This document shows, one piece after another, positions 8,775 to 16,316 of a stretch of DNA of 20,634 nt (position 1 is its first letter; the number at the start of each line of letters is the position of its first letter). Source of the DNA: JAYWIG01 sp043789035 (GTDB lineage: Bacteria > Pseudomonadota > Gammaproteobacteria > Burkholderiales > Burkholderiaceae_E); assembly GCA_043789035.1 (NCBI GenBank), contig JAYWIG010000022.1, positions 1 through 20,634 of the forward strand, given 5' to 3'. Under the pieces are notes generated by a model. The model was not told where the DNA came from and did not search any database. It was given only the letters and a program-made list of their open reading frames with translations. The translations under genes were made by a program, and so were the position numbers.

Positions 8775-9200
8775 ATGGCTAAACAAGACTTTTCTATGGT
8801 GTATCCCTTGCGCGTGCGATGGGCTGAAGTTGATATTCAAGGCATCGTATTCAACGCAAACTACTTGATGTATTTAGACGTTGGCGTTACCGAGTACTGG
8901 CGTGCAATGACGGGCGGCAACCCATCAGCCGTACGTGACTTTATCGAGAATATGTACGTCGTTCGCTCGACGCTTGATTTCCACGGCTCTGCTAAGTACG
9001 ACGACATGCTTGACGTATGCGCTCGAGCTCAAAAACTTGGTAACTCAAGCATGGGGTTTTTGTTTGAAATCTATCGAGGCGATGAGCTGCTAATCACTGG
9101 CCACATAACTTATGTGTATGCCTTGGAAGGAAAAGCAAAACCCATCCCGCCAGAGTTTCGAAGCCTGTTTATCGGTTTCGAGAAGATTAAGCCAGAATGA
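8775..9200 (+). CDS. YbgC/4HBT-type acyl-CoA thioesterase
   Basis: A 141-residue single hotdog domain of the 4-hydroxybenzoyl-CoA thioesterase/YbgC type. The active-site segment is RVRWAEVDIQGIVFNANY (13-30), with Asp20 at the position of the catalytic Asp and Asn27/Tyr30 in the usual loop. It would hydrolyse acyl- or aroyl-CoA thioesters. It starts 4 bp after the esterase stop and its TGA overlaps the next ATG (ATGA, 9197-9200), so translation of the three genes is probably coupled. Substrate range is unknown; in this operon it may release the end product of the spiral or recycle CoA. Confidence 0.88.
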   Translation: MAKQDFSMVYPLRVRWAEVDIQGIVFNANYLMYLDVGVTEYWRAMTGGNPSAVRDFIENMYVVRSTLDFHGSAKYDDMLDVCARAQKLGNSSMGFLFEIYRGDELLITGHITYVYALEGKAKPIPPEFRSLFIGFEKIKPE

Positions 9201-9664
9201 AATCATCCACCCGAACAACGCTTGGGCTCTGGAGTGAACTTGGCAAAGACGCCGCAGAAGTTCGCACGCAAGTATTTGTTAAGGAGCAGGGTATTCCGGC
9301 TGAACTTGAATGGGATGAAATCGACAAAATCTGTATTCATGTACTGGTTTACTCTGAAACCGCCTCCGCTTCGAAAGCTGTCGGCACAGGTCGTTTAATC
9401 GCGCCAGAAAAACCTGACGGCGCTGCAAAAATTGGCCGAATGGCGGTACTCCAAGAGTATCGCCGTCACGGTATTGGCAATGACATTATGCAGGCGTTAA
9501 TCGAACATGCGTTCGACGCTGGTTATCAATCGATAGTGTTGAGTGCCCAATCGTATGTGCAAGGTTTCTATGCGAATCACGGGTTCGAACCAGAGGGTGC
9601 GGAGTATGTTGAGGTGGGCATAGCACACCAAAAAATGAAACTCGATTTACTCGAATCTTTATAG
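9197..9664 (+). CDS. GNAT-family N-acetyltransferase (ElaA/YjcF-like)
   Basis: 155 residues with the acetyl-CoA-binding motif A: strand RMAVLQEY followed by the pyrophosphate loop RRHGIG (89-94), and the motif B segment VQGFYANHGFEPEG (121-134). The N-terminal VRTQVFVKEQGIPAELEWDE segment is typical of the small YjcF/ElaA branch. The acceptor is unknown; the role in a catabolic operon is unclear and it may simply be the distal gene of the transcript. The start overlaps the thioesterase stop by 4 bp. Its stop (9662-9664) overlaps the 3' end of the convergent NRDE gene by 6 bp, so no room exists for a conventional terminator between the two. Confidence 0.88.
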   Translation: MKSSTRTTLGLWSELGKDAAEVRTQVFVKEQGIPAELEWDEIDKICIHVLVYSETASASKAVGTGRLIAPEKPDGAAKIGRMAVLQEYRRHGIGNDIMQALIEHAFDAGYQSIVLSAQSYVQGFYANHGFEPEGAEYVEVGIAHQKMKLDLLESL

Positions 9665-10408
9665 CTTCCAGCGAAATGAATGGCTGATGCCTGCACGCTG
9701 AATCTCTTGAACACTCACTATGCCGTCGCGATGAACAAGAATTATCGTCGAACAACGCCTGCCATAACTACTACCAGTTCCATGAAAATTATCAATATCG
9801 ACGTTGATTGCTGAAAGCGGGGAATCGTCGAAGTTTGTCTTATCCGTTAAGGTTTGAAACAGTTCAGAGCTGAATTTTTGTGTATCAGCAGCATCGTGCA
9901 TGGCTAACAAAGACTCAAGAGACGCCTTCAAGCGAACCAATTTAGGCCAAGGCGTATTTAAACTAGCGTTTGAGAGGCCATGGATTTGTTTTGTTTCTAA
10001 CTGACTGACCACGCCTTCTTGGTTGTTAAAGTGCAGAAGCGCTTGTGTTTTCAAATCACCATAAATGATGTTGTAACCAGCATATTCTCGGGCCGTTTCA
10101 CTTAGCAAGCTGGCGAACTCTTTCGAATTATGAGCACCATTGAGCCATTCAAGGGGAAGTTTGCCTCTCGATTGTGCATATATTTTTTCATCTAGGCTGG
10201 AGCTACGAATATTGGTAATCATTGAGAAGCGCCCAGCTTTGCTTAGGCCCAGCCAGGTTCCACCTGCGGTAAGATCTATGCCTGCAAGCGTTATTTGATC
10301 AGGCCACCAATCCATTGCCTGAGCCGCTCGATGTAGCCATTCATCGCGATTGCTAATGATGACCGCAGCATAAGGGCCAACATCTAGCGCGAAGGCAGCG
10401 ATGCACAT
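9659..10408 (-). CDS. NRDE-family (TANGO2-like) protein
   Basis: 249 residues starting MCIAAF, with the family-defining motif Asn20-Arg-Asp-Glu23 in ISNRDEW and the following WWPD and GGTWLG segments (about 34-58). The conserved Met-Cys start is typical of this family, which is thought to have an Ntn-hydrolase-like fold; in animals TANGO2 has been linked to lipid and haem handling, but the bacterial biochemical function is not established. It is the second gene of a minus-strand pair, starting 20 bp after the ygfZ stop. The upstream Shine-Dalgarno is poor, consistent with coupling to ygfZ. The call is sure at family level; no function is claimed. Confidence 0.92.
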   Translation of the reverse strand: MCIAAFALDVGPYAAVIISNRDEWLHRAAQAMDWWPDQITLAGIDLTAGGTWLGLSKAGRFSMITNIRSSSLDEKIYAQSRGKLPLEWLNGAHNSKEFASLLSETAREYAGYNIIYGDLKTQALLHFNNQEGVVSQLETKQIHGLSNASLNTPWPKLVRLKASLESLLAMHDAADTQKFSSELFQTLTDKTNFDDSPLSAINVDIDNFHGTGSSYGRRCSTIILVHRDGIVSVQEIQRAGISHSFRWKL

Positions 10409-10428
10409 GAAACTATTGCTATTAAAGG

Positions 10429-11430
10429 TTAAAGCACGCGTTTCAGCGATTCATGAACCGGTAGCTCATAGGGCTGGGCAAGGGCGCTCAGCATAACGTC
10501 GCCTGTTTTGAGTGACGTTGTTCGTGCTTGGGTTGCCGCGAAAACATCAGTAGATGTTTCGATCAAAACTTTGCGCTGACCAACTTCTTCTGCATTTTCA
10601 ACAGAGGCTATACCGACAACTTGCCCTTCGACATTTGAGGTTGCAGCGTCGATGACATCGGCACCTAATTTGAACGTGTTGGAATTACCACTCGCTGAAT
10701 ACAAAAAAGTACGGCGTTTCATTTTGCCGAGATATTGGCTGCGGGCAACAACTTCTTGCCCAGGGTAGCAACCTTTCTTAAAGTTCACCGCGCCAAGCAC
10801 TTCTAGATTGAGCATCTGGGGTACAAACATTTCAGTCAGCTCTAAACCGACTCGCACGATACCTGCGCCTACTTCGGCAGCTCTCCAGTTCGCAAATGGT
10901 TGCTCTTGCATGACGGTTGAAAAGTAACTCGTCCAAACCTCTAAGTCAGATGAATCAGTAAGTAACACATAGCGACTAAACTGCGAATGCAAGTCGCTTA
11001 GGCGCATAAAGGTCGCAGAAACGTTAGCAGAAGTTGGGTGAGACAGCTTTACCGATTGATTCACCGCAATAGCAGCACGATCGCCCACAAGTTCTGGCGG
11101 TGGATTAGCCAAACCGACTAGCCTCGCGTCGCCATCGAGACTCAACTTGGTTTTAGCGCGCATCACAAACATCGACAAACGCTTATGCACAATGGTTGCA
11201 ACGTCGGCAGATACGATTAAATCAATGTCAGCCGCGTTTTTAATGAGAATGAAAGTGGCATGCAGGCGCCCCTTCACATTGCAATAGCCGGTAAGTTGCA
11301 CACCTTGATCTTCGAGCGAAGCGACGTCATTGGTAAGCTGGCCTTGCAGAAAGCTCACGCTATCGACACCTCTTGCGGTAATAACAGCGTCGTCGTTAAG
11401 GATGGAAAAAAATTGATTAGCGCTCATCAT
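10429..11430 (-). CDS. ygfZ: YgfZ/GcvT-domain folate-binding protein (Fe-S cluster maintenance)
   Basis: The YgfZ signature K-G-C-Y-P-G-Q-E (about 219-226) is intact, followed by VVARSQYLGKMKRR, with the N-terminal GcvT-like segment VSFLQGQLTNDV and CNVKGRLHATF. YgfZ binds tetrahydrofolate and helps maintain certain iron-sulfur enzymes such as MiaB; the conserved Cys of the signature is essential in the family. At 333 residues the length is normal. Two ATG codons occur in tandem (11430 and 11427); the frame extends 6 codons further to a TTG at 11448, but ATG is preferred and neither has a strong ribosome site. It is divergent from mltG, 107 bp apart, an arrangement common in Burkholderiales. 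Confidence 0.93.
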   Translation of the reverse strand: MMSANQFFSILNDDAVITARGVDSVSFLQGQLTNDVASLEDQGVQLTGYCNVKGRLHATFILIKNAADIDLIVSADVATIVHKRLSMFVMRAKTKLSLDGDARLVGLANPPPELVGDRAAIAVNQSVKLSHPTSANVSATFMRLSDLHSQFSRYVLLTDSSDLEVWTSYFSTVMQEQPFANWRAAEVGAGIVRVGLELTEMFVPQMLNLEVLGAVNFKKGCYPGQEVVARSQYLGKMKRRTFLYSASGNSNTFKLGADVIDAATSNVEGQVVGIASVENAEEVGQRKVLIETSTDVFAATQARTTSLKTGDVMLSALAQPYELPVHESLKRVL

Positions 11431-11497
11431 GGGGCTTTTGTCTGCCAATTAAGGCGTTGTGGGGTTCTACCAATCATGGCCGATTGATCTATCACTT

Positions 11498-11503
11498 ATT
11501 ATA
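11498..11503 (-). promoter_or_regulatory. Possible -10 element for ygfZ-NRDE
   Basis: On the minus strand the ygfZ-mltG intergenic region contains a perfect TATAAT. With it as the -10 box, transcription would start near 11491 and give a leader of about 60 bases before the ygfZ ATG. The hexamer 17 bases upstream (AACTGT, 11526-11521) is a poor -35, so this may be an activator-dependent promoter or chance. No convincing plus-strand promoter for mltG was found in the same 107 bp. Confidence 0.35.
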
Positions 11504-11537
11504 GAGAGCTTACACTTTAAACAGTTGCCATGCTCAC

Positions 11538-12605
11538 ATGCCGCCAAACCGCATAAACTCAAGCTTTTCTTCGGGCCAAACTGGCCCCAAGACAAAATCT
11601 AGCGGTTTCATCAAGTTGCTGCTTATTAGCTTTCTCGGACTATGCGTTATCGCGGGTACTTCTTTTGCTTTTGCCTGGAATAGTTATAAGAATCAACTAC
11701 TTTTATTACCCCAAAAACCAACCGACTTCAAGCTTAGTAAAGGATCTGGCGTTCGCCAATTGGCATTTACGCTCAACGCTAAAGGCATTTCAGTGTCGCC
11801 GAGTTGGCTGTGGATGGTCAGCCGATTACGGGGCGATAGTGGTTCGTTAAAAGCGGGTACTTATCGCTTAACGGAAGCTTTAACTCTTGAAAAACTCTTG
11901 GATAAAGTCGTTTCAGGTGATGTGATGCTTTCTGAAATTCGCTTTATCGAGGGTTGGACATTCGCGCAAATGCGTAAGGCGGTTGATCAAAATATAGATA
12001 TCAAGCACGATACCAAAGACTTGTCGGACGCTGAAATTCTCAAACGCCTAGGTTCTACTGAGACCAAAGCCGAAGGCTTGTTCTTTCCAAGTACTTATCC
12101 GTTTTCGCCAGGAACTAGCGACATAGATGTTTATAAACAGTCATATAACCTGATGGCAAAAACACTTGCCAATGTATGGCAAAACCGGCAGCCAAACTTG
12201 CCCTTGAAGACGCCTTACGAATTATTAACGCTTGCGTCCATTATCGAAAAAGAAACCGGTAGAGAATCAGACCGAGATAAAGTTGCCGCTGTTTTCATTA
12301 ATCGCCTTCGAAAAGGCATGATGTTGCAAAGCGACCCGACTACGATTTATGGCATGGGCGATCGCTTCGATGGCAATATTCGTCGAAAAGACTTGCAGAC
12401 CGACACCCCTTACAACACCTATACCCGCACCGGATTAACGCCAACGCCAATTTCGTTGCCAGGCAAGGCCTCTTTGCTAGCTGCAGTGAATCCCGCAACG
12501 AGTAATGCGCTGTTTTTTGTGGCTCGAGGCGATGGCACGAGCGAATTTACGGATAACTTAAACGATCACAATCGTGCCGTTCACAAGTTTCAGCTTGGTA
12601 AATAA
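11538..12605 (+). CDS. mltG: Endolytic murein transglycosylase MltG (YceG-like)
   Basis: 355 residues. A short cytoplasmic N-terminus (1-24) is followed by one membrane helix (about 25-46, LLLISFLGLCVIAG and on), then a LysM-like region (about 60-140) and the YceG catalytic domain. The catalytic-Glu region is LASIIEKETG (232-241), with the flanking signatures SDPTTIYGMG (265-274) and YNTYTRTGLTPTPI (292-305). The protein cuts nascent glycan strands in the periplasm near the inner membrane and is thought to set glycan length or terminate polymerisation. It begins the conserved mltG-tmk-holB order, with tmk starting 10 bp downstream. The N-terminus has no basic-rich extension and no cleavable signal. 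Confidence 0.96.
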   Translation: MPPNRINSSFSSGQTGPKTKSSGFIKLLLISFLGLCVIAGTSFAFAWNSYKNQLLLLPQKPTDFKLSKGSGVRQLAFTLNAKGISVSPSWLWMVSRLRGDSGSLKAGTYRLTEALTLEKLLDKVVSGDVMLSEIRFIEGWTFAQMRKAVDQNIDIKHDTKDLSDAEILKRLGSTETKAEGLFFPSTYPFSPGTSDIDVYKQSYNLMAKTLANVWQNRQPNLPLKTPYELLTLASIIEKETGRESDRDKVAAVFINRLRKGMMLQSDPTTIYGMGDRFDGNIRRKDLQTDTPYNTYTRTGLTPTPISLPGKASLLAAVNPATSNALFFVARGDGTSEFTDNLNDHNRAVHKFQLGK

Positions 12606-12615
12606 GGCGTAGTGG

Positions 12616-13242
12616 ATGACCAACTTAGTAAACAGCTTTGGCAAATTTATTACCTTTGAAGGAATCGATGGTGCCGGTAAGAGTTCTCATATCGAAGCCG
12701 CTGCCGCTGCGCTGCGTGAGAGTGGGAAGATAGTTTTGCTAAGCAGAGAGCCAGGTGGCACACCTTTAGCTGAAAAGCTTCGCAACGAAGTGCTGCATAC
12801 CGCTATGGACGGACTTACCGAACTATTGCTGGTGTTTGCTGCTAGGCGGGATCATATCGAAACAGTTATAAAACCAGCTTTAATGCGAGGAGAATGGGTG
12901 ATTTGTGACCGCTTCACCGATTCAACCTTTGCATATCAAGGTGGTGGCAGGCAAATGGATCTGAAAAAAATCGAAATACTTGAGCAGTGGGTACAAGGTG
13001 ATTTGCAACCAGACCGCACTTTGCTGTTCGATTTGCCACCCGAAGTTGCCTCCGAGCGCCGTGCAAAAGTTCGTGCGGCCGACCGTTTTGAGGCGGATGA
13101 TTCAAGCGGATTTTTCGACAGAATTAGGCAGGCATATTTGCAAAGAGCTGCGCTAAACCCAGAAAGATTTGTTTTGATTGATGCTTTAAAGCCTCTATAT
13201 GAAGTTCGCGCAATGGTTTTAAAATCGATTACAAGCGTATGA
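12616..13242 (+). CDS. tmk: Thymidylate kinase
   Basis: 208 residues. It phosphorylates dTMP to dTDP with ATP for DNA synthesis. The P-loop is GIDGAGKS (16-23), the dTMP-binding REPGGTP is at 44-50, and the DRFTDSTFAYQGGGR signature is at 98-112. A basic LID segment with RRAKVRAADRFE (148-159) is the E. coli type, where catalytic arginine sits in the LID instead of the P-loop. The start ATG has a modest AAGG upstream. Its stop overlaps the holB start as ATGA (13239-13242), so the two are probably translated in a coupled way. Confidence 0.97.
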   Translation: MTNLVNSFGKFITFEGIDGAGKSSHIEAAAAALRESGKIVLLSREPGGTPLAEKLRNEVLHTAMDGLTELLLVFAARRDHIETVIKPALMRGEWVICDRFTDSTFAYQGGGRQMDLKKIEILEQWVQGDLQPDRTLLFDLPPEVASERRAKVRAADRFEADDSSGFFDRIRQAYLQRAALNPERFVLIDALKPLYEVRAMVLKSITSV

Positions 13243-14333
13243 ATCTAAACTGGTTATTGCCTGACTTAAAGTATTTTCTACATACTGACAAACCGCTACC
13301 GCACGCGCTACTCGTTACGGGTGCCGCTGGTATCGGTAAAAGTGCGTTTTCAACCAAACTAGCCGAAGGCTTACTTTGTGAAACACCCAAAATAAAGAGG
13401 GAATACGGCCTTGCCTGCGGTAAGTGCCAAGCCTGCCACTGGCTGTCGCAAGGTTCGCACCCAGATTTACGGCGAGTGATGCCCGCGGCCTTTGATCCAA
13501 GTTACGACCCGAGTTATATCGCCCCAACGGCTTCGATTGACGTTGATACCGGTGAAGAGGGGGTAGAAAAAGATTCGGAAAAGAAGAAGTCCTCCGAGAT
13601 TACAGTTGATCAAATTCGTGCCATGACGCGTTTCTTATCGGTTGGTGGCCATCGATCTGGTGTAAGAGTCGTTTTAATCGACCCCGCGATGGCAATGAAC
13701 AATATTGCTGCCAATGCGTTTCTAAAGACTCTAGAAGAACCGCTAGGCAATACATTAATAGTGTTGCTGGCAACGAGAGCTTCTCAAATCTCCGCAACAT
13801 TGCGATCTCGCTGCGTGCTTCATACGCTCACAGTGCCGTCGCAAGCGGAAGTGCAGCAATTTTTACGAGAAAATGCGGCTTATGGCGAATCGAAAACCGT
13901 TGCGGCACCAGAACCAGAGGAGCTCAACCAAGCACTACAAATGGCTGGTGGCATGCCTTTGCGAGCTTTGGCTCTCGTTCGCGGCCAAGAGAGTGCCAGT
14001 TATCGGTTAGCCCTAGACGTGCTGCGTGCGCTACCTGAAACTGGGTGGCAACAAGCATCAGAACAAATGGCGCAGCTATCCACACCGTTGTGGATGGGGG
14101 TAATGCAGTACTGGGTAGCTGATCTTGCAAGAGTTGCTAGTGGTTCTGCGCCGGCCAGATTTGGCACGTTTGCAACAACGCTCGACTGCTTGGCAAGAGC
14201 ACCGAAGTTAAATACTGCTGAGATGATGAAGTTTATTCAGTGGCTGGATCAAAACCGGCGCTGGGCAAGTCACCCACTCAACCCGAGGCTGTTCGCCGAA
14301 GAAACTCTGATGAGGTATTGCAAGCTTTTCTAA
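13239..14333 (+). CDS. holB: DNA polymerase III delta' subunit
   Basis: 364 residues. It is a clamp-loader AAA+ subunit that, with gamma/tau and delta, loads the beta clamp. A P-loop-like GAAGIGKS is at 28-35; four cysteines (Cys47, 60, 63, 66; CGKCQAC) form the zinc site typical of delta'; LKTLEEP is at 162-168 and the RSRC motif near 189-192. Between the zinc module and the AAA+ core is an insertion (about 86-120) with a short DPSYDPSY repeat and an acidic then lysine-rich tract, which makes the protein longer than E. coli HolB (334). Such insertions are known in Burkholderiales. It is 12 bp upstream of pilZ. Confidence 0.95.
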   Translation: MNLNWLLPDLKYFLHTDKPLPHALLVTGAAGIGKSAFSTKLAEGLLCETPKIKREYGLACGKCQACHWLSQGSHPDLRRVMPAAFDPSYDPSYIAPTASIDVDTGEEGVEKDSEKKKSSEITVDQIRAMTRFLSVGGHRSGVRVVLIDPAMAMNNIAANAFLKTLEEPLGNTLIVLLATRASQISATLRSRCVLHTLTVPSQAEVQQFLRENAAYGESKTVAAPEPEELNQALQMAGGMPLRALALVRGQESASYRLALDVLRALPETGWQQASEQMAQLSTPLWMGVMQYWVADLARVASGSAPARFGTFATTLDCLARAPKLNTAEMMKFIQWLDQNRRWASHPLNPRLFAEETLMRYCKLF

Positions 14334-14345
14334 AAGGTCATCATC

Positions 14346-14726
14346 ATGTCAGACGCAACCACCGCAGCGCCATCAACAGTGCCAGCCGCCCCGCGACCAA
14401 GCGTCGTTCAACTAGCAATCAAAGAAAAAGCGGCTTTGTATGCGGCTTATATGCCATTTGTCGATAACGGTGGTTTATTTGTACCGACAACAAGAGTTGC
14501 CAACATTGGTGATGACATCTATCTCATTGTTTCACTAATGGATGACCCAGCTCGGGATTCTGTATCAAGCAAAGTTGTTTGGGTTACCCCTGCAGGAGTT
14601 AACGGCCGCCAGCAAGGTATCGGCGTGCAGTTCAACAAGAGCGATGTTGCTGAAAAGGTTAGAGCGAAGATAGAAAACTTGATAGGAAGTGCACTTAAGG
14701 CGGCTCGGCCTACCCATACTCTTTAG
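14346..14726 (+). CDS. pilZ: PilZ-domain protein, type IV pilus biogenesis type
   Basis: 126 residues. After a low-complexity Ala/Pro/Thr N-terminus (1-20) comes a single PilZ beta-barrel with NGGLFVPT, YLIVSLMDDP and SKVVWVTP, ending in GIGVQFN. The RxxxR c-di-GMP motif is not evident and the D/NxSxxG motif appears as NGGLF, as in the P. aeruginosa PilZ, which does not bind c-di-GMP and works through PilB/FimX in pilus assembly. The position directly after holB and before a tatD gene is the same as for Pseudomonas pilZ, which supports orthology rather than a generic c-di-GMP receptor. Confidence 0.9.
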   Translation: MSDATTAAPSTVPAAPRPSVVQLAIKEKAALYAAYMPFVDNGGLFVPTTRVANIGDDIYLIVSLMDDPARDSVSSKVVWVTPAGVNGRQQGIGVQFNKSDVAEKVRAKIENLIGSALKAARPTHTL

Positions 14727-14727
14727 T

Positions 14728-14759
14728 TTTCACAATCGATTCGTTTCACAATTGATTCG
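14728..14759 (+). repeat. Tandem 16-bp direct repeat before tatD
   Basis: Two adjacent 16-bp units, 14728-14743 and 14744-14759 (TTTCACAATCGATTCG and TTTCACAATTGATTCG), differ at one base. They begin 2 bp after the pilZ stop and lie 29 bp before the tatD-family ATG. They could be a slippage duplication or a double binding site; nothing in the window decides this. Confidence 0.85.
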
Positions 14760-14787
14760 TTAAAAGCAACGGCGTTTAAAATGCTGT

Positions 14788-15600
14788 ATGTACATAGATT
14801 CCCATTGCCATTTAGACTTCCCTGAACTTGCAGCGGAGTTACCTGCTCGCCTAGTGCGCATGCAGGAGCTACAAGTTACTCACGCGCTATGCATATCAGT
14901 AAATTTGGAAGACTTTCCGAGAGTTATTGCCACAGCAAACTCCGATGACCGCCTGTATGCCACTTGCGGAGTACACCCAGATTATTTGCCCGCAGAACAT
15001 GAAGAGCCGACTGTGGAAAAGCTGTTGCAGCTCACAAAAGCCAATCCCAAGGTAGTTGCCATCGGCGAAACGGGGTTGGATTATTTTCGACTCAAAACTG
15101 ACCCACAGCTACCTGATATGGATTGGCAGCGCAATAGATTTTCGGTGCATATCGAAGCGGCAAAGCAACTTCAAATGCCTTTGATCATTCACACTAGAGC
15201 AGCCTCAGAAGACACTTTGCGGATGATGACAGAGCAGGGTGCTGGCGACGCCGGTGGCGTAATGCACTGTTTTACCGAGGAATGGAGTGTTGCAAAGAGG
15301 GCGCTTGATTTGGGCTTTTATATTTCGATGTCGGGCATCGTCAGCTTTAAAAACGCTGCCGCAGTACATGAAGTTGCAATGAAGGTGCCGGCAAACCGAC
15401 TGCTTATTGAGACTGATTCGCCCTATTTGGCTCCTGTGCCGCATCGCGGCAAATTAAATGAACCTGCTTTCGTTAGTTTTGTTGCCAAGGCAGTGGCGAA
15501 TCTGCGTGGAGTCTCCGCTGAATCGATTGGCATACAAACGACAGAAAATTTCTTTAGACTTTTCAATAAGATAGAAAATTTATCTAATGTTTTACCTTAA
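14788..15600 (+). CDS. ycfH: TatD-family metal-dependent hydrolase (YcfH-like)
   Basis: 270 residues of the TatD TIM-barrel family. Metal ligands are His6 and His8 (DSHCHLD), Glu94 (AIGETGLDY), His135 (LIIHTR), His160 (MHCFTE) and Asp210 (IETDSPYLAP), all present. Family members are magnesium-dependent 3'-5' DNA exonucleases or D-aminoacyl/DNA repair hydrolases; the exact substrate of this branch is uncertain. The order mltG-tmk-holB-tatD matches that of E. coli ycfH. It has a direct-repeat leader and overlaps the following ankyrin gene by 14 bp. Confidence 0.94.
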   Translation: MYIDSHCHLDFPELAAELPARLVRMQELQVTHALCISVNLEDFPRVIATANSDDRLYATCGVHPDYLPAEHEEPTVEKLLQLTKANPKVVAIGETGLDYFRLKTDPQLPDMDWQRNRFSVHIEAAKQLQMPLIIHTRAASEDTLRMMTEQGAGDAGGVMHCFTEEWSVAKRALDLGFYISMSGIVSFKNAAAVHEVAMKVPANRLLIETDSPYLAPVPHRGKLNEPAFVSFVAKAVANLRGVSAESIGIQTTENFFRLFNKIENLSNVLP

Positions 15601-16279
15601 ATTTTTTACGACTTCCGCATTGCTCATTTTTAGTCAACTTTCAACGGCTGGCCCTTGGGAGGATTTATTCAACTCGATCAAAAGAGACGATACCAGCGCC
15701 GTAACAACTGCCTTACTGCGCGGTACAGATCCGAATGTTGAAATATTAGATCAAGGAACCATGCTCATCGTCGCTGCTCGTGAAAAATCGAGCAACGTGG
15801 CCAGTACCTTGCTCAAACTTGCCCAGGTAGACGTGAATAAAGAAACAAAATCTGGCGAAACCGCGTTAATGTTGGCCGCGTTTAATGGCGACTTAAATTT
15901 AGTCAAAGCGCTTGTAAAGCGGGGGGCGCAGATAAATAAAACGCTTTGGACACCCTTGCACTATGCGGCAGCTAACGGGCAGCTTTCAGTGGTTGAGTTT
16001 TTGGTTGAAAACCATGCGTACATTGATGCAGAGTCTCCGAACAACACAACGCCGCTTATGATGGCTGCTCGACACAAGCACATCACGGTGATGCGATGGT
16101 TAACGGAAAATGGCGCCGATCCAACTTACTCTAATCAGCAAGGCTTTAGCGCAGCGTCTTACATGAAGCGGTATGGCGAAGCTGAGCAGGAAGCTTGGCT
16201 GCTTAAAAAGCATGCCGAGTTTGAAGCAAAGTTTGGCACCAAGGCAAAACCAAAGTTAGCACCAATCGAACCACAGTAA
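15587..16279 (+). CDS. Exported ankyrin-repeat protein
   Basis: 230 residues. A signal peptide is visible: Lys5, hydrophobic FFTTSALLIFSQL, and a likely cut after STA (residue 21). The rest is ankyrin repeats of about 33 residues: around 58-88 (degenerate), 91-118 (GETALMLAAFNGDLNLVKAL), 120-150 (TPLHYAAANGQLSVVEFLV) and 154-183 (TPLMMAARHKHITVMRWLT). These repeats make a protein-binding surface, here probably in the periplasm. The lysine/proline-rich C-terminus (about 211-230) looks unstructured. The ATG lies inside the tatD gene. Burkholderiales often carry an ankyrin gene at this place. The partner is unknown. Confidence 0.9.
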   Translation: MFYLKFFTTSALLIFSQLSTAGPWEDLFNSIKRDDTSAVTTALLRGTDPNVEILDQGTMLIVAAREKSSNVASTLLKLAQVDVNKETKSGETALMLAAFNGDLNLVKALVKRGAQINKTLWTPLHYAAANGQLSVVEFLVENHAYIDAESPNNTTPLMMAARHKHITVMRWLTENGADPTYSNQQGFSAASYMKRYGEAEQEAWLLKKHAEFEAKFGTKAKPKLAPIEPQ

Positions 16280-16316
16280 ATTACCTACCTAGGAAATTCA
16301 AGCTTTTGGGAACTTG

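Noticed and set aside
11484..11502. Plus-strand promoter TTGATC...TATTAT for mltG
   Set aside because: The two hexamers are only 7 bases apart, far too close for a sigma-70 promoter.
16280..16316. Terminator between the convergent ankyrin and DUF1275 genes
   Set aside because: A CAAGCTT/AACTTG stem can be drawn only with a bulge and is not followed by a T run on either strand.
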